From positions 1 through 26,669 of the IMG/VR virus record IMGVR_UViG_3300020465_000078: a stretch of 26,669 nucleotides of DNA, one strand, 5' to 3'. Below are positions 22,701 through 26,669 of the stretch, piece by piece. Under the pieces are notes generated by a model. It did not search any database. It had not been told where the DNA came from and worked only from the letters and a program-made list of their open reading frames with translations. Position numbers and translations under genes: made by a program. Numbering within the stretch: the stretch's first letter is position 1; each line of letters starts with the position of its first letter. This DNA is from a virus.

Positions 22701-25700
22701 CCCGCGTTGTCTGCGCGTCTTGAGCGCATGATGAAGGATCGCGCAGGCATTGGCCTTAGCGCAGCAGAGCTGTCTGACCTTGACGACCCAAACAGCAAAA
22801 GAAAAAAGCCAAGTCCAACTGCAATTCGTCAAGGTGACACCGAAGCTCTGAAAGAAGTGCAGCGGGACATGCACATGGATCTTAAAACTGACCAACAAGG
22901 TAATGTGGTCGAGGTCAAAGGCGTTGCAGAAATTAAACCTGAGCCTCCGCCGCGAGAGCTGCTCCCAGTCTTGCCGGACAAAGACTTCGACGCACCTAGA
23001 GTAAACGAAGGAAGGGGCACAGATAACGCTACAGACCTGACCGGGTCACTAACCGCTCCTGTATTAAATAAAGACGGCACCCGAAAAGATATCATTCCGG
23101 GGAAACCAACTGAATTAGTGCGTCGCGACGACAACGTCGAAGCGCTAAAAGCGCACTTTCGAGAAGGTTACGGTTACAACGATCTGCAACTAGGAATGAT
23201 CGATGACCTCATCGACATAATGTCTGATCCCGACCGCAGAGGCGAAGCGGTCCTGGGCTACTATTTTCCGGTTTGGAAAAAAGAACGGAAGAAAGCCCGC
23301 AAAGGAGATTGGAAACAGTATGTGCCAAAAAAAGGAATCGACGCCAAATGGTATCGGTTCGTGCCTTACGGCTTGGTGCAGACTGACGTCGGCAACGTAA
23401 TCGTCAAAGCTATTAACATGGATCAAGTGCTGCAAAACGCGCAGACAATTGCAAAGAGCAAGAAAGGTCTTAAGGCTTACCAAGGCGATGTCAGTAGCCT
23501 GATGGATGACTTTTACGAGATGGTGCGCAATCACGGGCGTAACATTCAAAATGCTACCCGATTTACCCCGGACAAATTAGCGCTGCTTAATGCCGTTTTT
23601 GGAGACGTAGGCAGAGGGCATAAAGAAGCGAACCTGCTTTTACAAAACGATGCTCAGATTTCGCAGGCAAGGTCTGCGGTGCGCTCATTTAGAATTGAGC
23701 GCTTCTCTCAGATGAACTCCGGCATCAAAGCAGGGTTTCCGTTTTCTCTCGAAAAGACGAAAGCTATGGAGATGCCCGCGCAGGATCCGCAGGCGTCTGG
23801 GCGTTTCTTTGACCCTCAAGAACCTGTTGTGAGCATGGAAAACATGCCCGGGATGAACTCCGGGGTGCTGCAAGGGTTACACTCTGCAAGCCAACAAGAC
23901 CGAAAACAGTTTGAAGACGATATTTTGGAGGCGATTGCAGACGACGAGTTTGGTGACGTGTTTGGTCGGGCAATTGGAAGAAAGGTTAAGTTGGCGGATT
24001 TAGCTGCGTCGGTTTACGTGAACAGTGAAGGCGGCATCGAAATTAATGACGCGCAACAAGTCGGAGGCTTCCAAAGTCAAGAAGAGGCAGAGCTTTATGC
24101 GCTTCTACGGGGCTTCTTTATGAAGCAAGAAGCGGTGGCGGGCAACTTGCCTCGCAAAGGTGGCGCAATGAAGGCAGCAGATTTCAAGGTTGGAAAAGCG
24201 CTCGACAAAACAGAAGTTAGCAAAGTGATGCAACAAGTGCAGACTGAGCTTGAGTCGGTCGGGCTTGCCGCAGCTAATGCCGAAGACTTTGCCTTTTACG
24301 GCAACCCTGAAGGTTTCTCTTTGGTGCATCTAGGGTTCAATGAAGACATTACCCCAGAAATACGAGACAACGTGTTTGCGGAAGTTGGTGTCCTTTTAGG
24401 GGTGCCTAAGCCTAGGAAATTTGACACAGACACTTTTTACCTAGACAACAACTGGAAGACGGAGGACGTTACAACTGATTATGGAGAAGTTAAGCAAGCA
24501 AGCCCTAATGGAGAGGCTTTCGCGCAAGAAATCGCAACTCGTGGAGGCGCCCTCGGACGATCCGATTTACTCGAGGGGGTGGCAAGTCGGGTCGGCACCC
24601 GTCTACAGAAAGTCTATGACGACTTCGCCAACCGACAACTCGGGGAACCGGGACGACAGCTCGGAGTCGAGCCAGCAGCAGAATCCGTAGGGTTCCGCAG
24701 CACCCTGACCGGGAGGGCGATGATCCCGGATGAGGGGCCTATGGGCTCCGTTGCAGTGGCACGACGTAGCGACAAAGCTACGGAAAACCCTGATCTGTCG
24801 CCGCGCCAAAAGATTGGGTCGGATCTCATCCCCTTGGTCGCAAAAGAGAGAGGGCCTAAAATTAGAAAGGCAGTCTTTGCTTTCCGCGACAAAGTAAACA
24901 GTGCGGTTCCCAAGTTTCTTGGACAAGGTGACTTGCGCGGAATAACCGGGGTAGGCAGAAAATCCTGGCGCATGACGCAGCGTCTCGCGACAAACCTTGT
25001 AGACCTGTTTAATGCAGTTCCTGCCAACTTAGTTGCAGAGTGGCGCACTTGGTATGACCGGGCCAATACGTGGGCAGAAGAGCAGTCTAAGCGGGTTTAC
25101 GGGATGACGCTTGAGACCGTGGCAGGAATGACGGCAAGAATGTCTCCCGGGACAGACTGGTTCAACAACCTCACAATGGTAGACCACACTCTGCAAACCT
25201 TTGAGGACAACCCGGTCTTTACCCAGCAAATGGTCGATCATGCTGCACAAAGGGCTTACAACGGGTATTTGCAAAGCGCGAAAGGCAAAGCTGCTACCAA
25301 CGCAGAGCGGCAGGCAGTCAAAGCAAAATTAACCCAAAGGGAAAACGATGTGGCAAAAGGCTATGTGGGCAAAAAATTCCTCGAGGTGCTGGAGCTAGAC
25401 CGCAGTGCCGCTGCAAGAGTCGTTAGGTCACATTCGGAACTAAACATCGGAAACGAGGTTAAAGATGAGACAGGCAAAGTGCGCACCGGAGAGCCCGGAA
25501 TTGGACGATTAGCGTGGACGTCCTACACTGATATTGCGCTAGCGCTAGATATGACACGGTCGCCAAACATGGAAGCCATGTCGCTGCTACTAGGAAACCA
25601 ACACAAAATACGTAGCTTTTATAACAACATCGTTGACCCTAATGACATTACCTATCAGGACGTCACTGTGGACACCCATGCGGTTGGGGCGGCGCACATG

Positions 25701-26111
25701 GCGCCATTTTCGCAAGCAAGCCCAGAGGTTTTAGCTAATTTCGGCACGTCAAATACTCTTGGAACACCTACTAAAAACGCGGCAAGCGGACTTAGCGGGG
25801 TTTATTTTCTGTATGCAGACGCATACCGCATCGCTGCTAGTCGGTTATCCCAGCAATTAGGGCAACAGGTCCTACCACGGGAGGTTCAGAGCGTAGTCTG
25901 GGAAGCAATCCGAGACCTTTACCCCGATTCATTCAAGCGGTCCAATGCTGCCGTAGAGGTACGCAAGATGCTGGATGAAGTGCCAAAAGGGAATTTGTCT
26001 ATGAAGGATGCCGTAGACCAAGTACAAGATTTCGTAACCCAATGGAGACAGACAGCAACAAAAAGGGACCCGGTAAAAATCAACCGCATTCAGGCCTTGT
26101 CCCCCCGATAG
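19776..26111 (+). CDS. giant 2111-aa polyvalent ejection protein with zincin and HhH-GPD-like domains
   Basis: This is the largest gene, single and uninterrupted. In order: an acidic and Pro-rich N-terminus (about 1-115); a helical region; a short hydrophobic part near 433-451; a coiled coil (about 458-530); a Gly/Ala hydrophobic segment near 575-610 that could enter a membrane; a zinc-metallopeptidase site AH823-E824-F-R-H827 with a possible third ligand E901 in VVMEWSAY; Pro-rich linkers; a long helical/strand middle with basic blocks (about 1160-1320); and a C-terminal domain (about 1740-2080). The C-terminal domain has MSPGTDWFNN, K1944-IRSFYNNI and VDTH (D1966). Size, position at the end of the virion genes and mixed enzyme parts match the 'polyvalent proteins' that phages inject with their DNA. 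The last 70 nt overlap the next gene. Domain calls are by motif only. Confidence 0.72.
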   Translation: MAEEEEDKGLVEFLKKSAEKATGFFGRFSSGQLYPGQPLIGPKGPVRPGSAPGLTDPVARSIVERQRRAKLPDPIRKRIEAGEDAQAAPDPVPLPGPVQEASDSERTGLAASEPVLFDSGLVTVQGKSTPAGRALFKNAQAKGQDPNQMIDFYARGLVDENLRVTERGRIFEEIDRTNSLDSILAINDRTEGFRLYLEAAESGAVTEWQDRTGAGADTWQEFLDQAVENFLPDAAEVLKLVKGFVPGGATFYDRLVRDNPLGYFGGVAGAALKLGRGKLSKEEEAELALMKDEYLREGVFRTAASYNDGFVAALTHGPGTKEFFSDRDRAAAKYHFWKDQYDVDNMEAGEAVGEVVGFAESVKETVADDVSFFEGKATAQEELVEVETAKARAGRSVQDAVAYLDQLDVVDPQNQPRAEQVRDLMLPFSSIASPDVVLSVGAGAAISGAFKMGGKVSRLRKDLTDKKADRRRVDAQLQAAEGAQKRATPSAQAQLAPARLRGPSTADVAKLQTRRTKLDSEIAKLEQRIGRIDGTVPGRVAGFIGSVGRSARSMPLRATGATASVTGNILQKLGNIVGPVAGAVVAGSAMGGNPLGFGVGFLAGKALGLGARGKTLSRFGEKMSRVGQEFSRRRMAYPMFRKFAQEAKTNKLKQYHLGREAAYGMTVGLTAKFAKLWRDAFLGELPFSYVASGGFSQVGGNFLSQAAAESLLIEGPIIGAGKMVGRAAGMQLSGDVKEHNRLAYNAALNFRDQFLTDPDQRAAFDSLPPIVKRMYGNAYTNNPDLKIQFITDLEEGSGLYDPDSNTITINPNDPRGVETILAHEFRHHMDTQGFRQAIIEAAVGPRGFLRQTPANETVQGSGELIPEFKEWAESYNQIRLESGRKPYDLNDAEELGDVVMEWSAYSSMDSVAAGLRNNVLIEWSRRHPWLRSFYDSLLGRFFRQDSLMNAGLLFDQNGNLATQPGLPGMKALKEHPALSARLERMMKDRAGIGLSAAELSDLDDPNSKRKKPSPTAIRQGDTEALKEVQRDMHMDLKTDQQGNVVEVKGVAEIKPEPPPRELLPVLPDKDFDAPRVNEGRGTDNATDLTGSLTAPVLNKDGTRKDIIPGKPTELVRRDDNVEALKAHFREGYGYNDLQLGMIDDLIDIMSDPDRRGEAVLGYYFPVWKKERKKARKGDWKQYVPKKGIDAKWYRFVPYGLVQTDVGNVIVKAINMDQVLQNAQTIAKSKKGLKAYQGDVSSLMDDFYEMVRNHGRNIQNATRFTPDKLALLNAVFGDVGRGHKEANLLLQNDAQISQARSAVRSFRIERFSQMNSGIKAGFPFSLEKTKAMEMPAQDPQASGRFFDPQEPVVSMENMPGMNSGVLQGLHSASQQDRKQFEDDILEAIADDEFGDVFGRAIGRKVKLADLAASVYVNSEGGIEINDAQQVGGFQSQEEAELYALLRGFFMKQEAVAGNLPRKGGAMKAADFKVGKALDKTEVSKVMQQVQTELESVGLAAANAEDFAFYGNPEGFSLVHLGFNEDITPEIRDNVFAEVGVLLGVPKPRKFDTDTFYLDNNWKTEDVTTDYGEVKQASPNGEAFAQEIATRGGALGRSDLLEGVASRVGTRLQKVYDDFANRQLGEPGRQLGVEPAAESVGFRSTLTGRAMIPDEGPMGSVAVARRSDKATENPDLSPRQKIGSDLIPLVAKERGPKIRKAVFAFRDKVNSAVPKFLGQGDLRGITGVGRKSWRMTQRLATNLVDLFNAVPANLVAEWRTWYDRANTWAEEQSKRVYGMTLETVAGMTARMSPGTDWFNNLTMVDHTLQTFEDNPVFTQQMVDHAAQRAYNGYLQSAKGKAATNAERQAVKAKLTQRENDVAKGYVGKKFLEVLELDRSAAARVVRSHSELNIGNEVKDETGKVRTGEPGIGRLAWTSYTDIALALDMTRSPNMEAMSLLLGNQHKIRSFYNNIVDPNDITYQDVTVDTHAVGAAHMAPFSQASPEVLANFGTSNTLGTPTKNAASGLSGVYFLYADAYRIAASRLSQQLGQQVLPREVQSVVWEAIRDLYPDSFKRSNAAVEVRKMLDEVPKGNLSMKDAVDQVQDFVTQWRQTATKRDPVKINRIQALSPR

Positions 26112-26233
26112 ATCCCAACGCTCGAGAGGAGCGGGAACTAAAGAATCCTGACGGGTCTGACCTCGACGAGTTTAGCGAGCACTATAGCCCTGCGCTGGCA
26201 AGGCAGGAGGAGCTTGAACAGGGGCTCGATTAA
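26042..26233 (+). CDS. 63-aa hydrophilic hypothetical, overlapping the giant gene's end
   Basis: This frame begins inside the last 70 nt of the giant gene and continues 122 nt beyond its stop. It encodes a charged, Pro-containing peptide (LVPPIDPNAREERELKNPDGSDLDEFSEHYSPALARQEELEQGLD) that looks like real protein past the overlap. No family is recognised and no Shine-Dalgarno is seen before ATG 26042. It would be the last gene of the late operon. Because nothing else is coded between 26112 and 26233, I keep it. Confidence 0.55.
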   Translation: METDSNKKGPGKNQPHSGLVPPIDPNAREERELKNPDGSDLDEFSEHYSPALARQEELEQGLD

Positions 26234-26330
26234 GGTCGCAACCCCGTCTTGCTATTTGACCAAATTCCTTTTGCCTTTTGCCATTAATTTGGTATCCAAA
26301 TGTCGTCTTTTGACACAAGCTGCACACTAA

Positions 26331-26348
26331 CGTATTCTATAGAATACG
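26331..26348. repeat. perfect 18-bp palindrome
   Basis: CGTATTCTA is followed at once by TAGAATACG, a perfect palindrome with no spacer, 33 bp left of the att core. A loopless palindrome is a typical dimeric operator rather than an RNA hairpin. It may bind a regulator or a recombination directionality factor. Confidence 0.6.
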
Positions 26349-26380
26349 GTAGTTGACGAAAAAGAGGGTAGGCAAATACC

Positions 26381-26403
26381 TTCGAGTCCCGTCCGCTCCG
26401 CCA
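26381..26403 (+). other. att core: 3' end of a tRNA-Asp gene
   Basis: These 23 nt reproduce the end of a bacterial tRNA-Asp gene: T-loop TTCGAGT, T-stem CCCGT, acceptor strand CCGCTCC, discriminator G and CCA. Compared with E. coli tRNA-Asp as I remember it, there is one difference (CCGTTCC). The bases just upstream (AAATACC) cannot pair with CCCGT, so this is not a tRNA gene but a tRNA-end copy. Phages that integrate into tRNA genes carry exactly such a piece in attP so the target tRNA stays intact. The repeats on both sides and a new gene 180 nt downstream favour attP over a prophage end. Confidence 0.75.
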
Positions 26404-26431
26404 TTGTTCAGTTCGTGCCAAAAGGCAACCA

Positions 26432-26451
26432 AACCCCTGAATTTAGGGGTT
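26432..26451. repeat. 7-bp stem-loop in the right attP arm
   Basis: AACCCCT and AGGGGTT flank a GAATTT loop. No T-run follows, so a terminator is unlikely. It sits between the tRNA-like core and the right-arm repeats and may be a protein-binding site or simply a DNA bend region. Confidence 0.45.
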
Positions 26452-26584
26452 GCTGCCAAATCGATTGAGTCAAATCCTGTTATTTGGACGGTCTTTTTTG
26501 CCATTTCTTTTGCCATTCGGTGGCAAAAAAGTGCGGCGGCGACCGTCTGAGATCGGGGTTTTGACCTCAACTGGACGAACAACA

Positions 26585-26669
26585 ATGAGCAGAAAAAAGA
26601 CGCCGAAACCGGCGAATAAGGACAGTGCGGACCACCGCAAATATTGGACGGCATCGGGTGACCCCAACG
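26585..26669 (+). CDS. truncated gene start, probable phage integrase
   Basis: An ATG at 26585 opens a frame that runs off the window edge after 28 codons. The product starts with a basic region (MSRKKTPKPANKD...) and continues SADHRKYWTASGDPN. Basic N-termini are usual for tyrosine integrases, whose arm-binding domain comes first, and the integrase gene normally lies directly beside attP. No catalytic residues are within view, so the assignment rests on position. The upstream GGACG is a weak ribosome binding site. Confidence 0.4.
   Translation, partial: MSRKKTPKPANKDSADHRKYWTASGDPN

Larger units (their letters stand above)
26254..26528. repeat. two families of short repeats flanking the att core
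   Basis: Family 1, TTTTGCC(A): direct copies at 26269-26275, 26276-26283, 26496-26503 and 26508-26515, and an inverted copy TGGCAAAA at 26521-26528. The ten bases TTGCCTTTTG (26271-26280) return inverted at 26419-26428. Family 2, ATTTGG/CCAAAT: 26260-26265, 26287-26292, 26296-26301, 26456-26461 and 26482-26487, the middle two forming ATTTGG-TAT-CCAAAT. These fit arm-type integrase sites and accessory sites (excisionase or host factor) of a lambda-type attP. The repeats are seen directly; the binding roles are inferred. Confidence 0.65.

Noticed and set aside
26377-26406. A complete tRNA-Asp gene
   Set aside because: Only the T-loop to CCA end is present; the bases before it cannot form the T-stem or the other arms.

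Overview
This window is a tailed-phage late region, almost certainly from a short-tailed (podovirus-like) temperate phage or its prophage. All convincing genes are on the + strand and tightly packed, with ATGA, TGATG or few-base overlaps. They follow the canonical order: small packaging and accessory genes, large terminase, accessory enzymes, portal, scaffold, major capsid protein, decoration-like protein, connector/adaptor, tail tube or hub, fibre, then three long internal or ejection-type proteins. The capsid protein looks like the SU10/DUF5309 class. No tail-sheath, tape-measure or tail-tube genes of myo- or siphoviruses are visible. The host cannot be named. The only direct host clue is a 23-nt match near the right edge to the 3' end of a bacterial tRNA-Asp gene.

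Layout. 1-836: sparse leader with a 57-aa membrane peptide, a 12-bp tandem repeat, a T7-promoter-like 11-mer and no large gene. 837-6384: packaging and accessory operon (small-terminase candidate, four small proteins, PD-(D/E)xK nuclease candidate, large terminase, HTH protein, small metallopeptidase, metallophosphoesterase), closed by a candidate terminator. 6491-6814: an isolated 79-aa gene with its own TATAAT box and a strong intrinsic terminator, which is moron architecture. 6846-12961: portal, small protein, scaffold, capsid, decoration-like protein, a long hairpin, a small helical protein, connector. 12963-16852: small basic peptide, small beta protein, tail hub, fibre, small conserved-looking protein. 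16836-26111: three large ejection-type proteins of 297, 676 and 2111 aa. 26042-26233: last small gene. 26250-26530: candidate attP with a tRNA-Asp 3'-end core and two families of flanking repeats. From 26585: truncated start of a gene that is probably the integrase.

How the genes work together. TerS/TerL and the portal package DNA into a procapsid built from scaffold and capsid protein. The adaptor, hub and fibre close the head and bind the host. The three long proteins are best read as virion cargo that crosses the envelope with the DNA. In that view the 676-aa protein may carry a peptidoglycan-amidase-like C-terminal domain. The 2111-aa protein carries a zincin HEFRH site in mid-protein, and near its C-terminus a K...VDTH arrangement resembling the active site of HhH-GPD DNA glycosylases. 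That multi-enzyme 'polyvalent' protein and the well-marked attP are the most interesting parts of the window.
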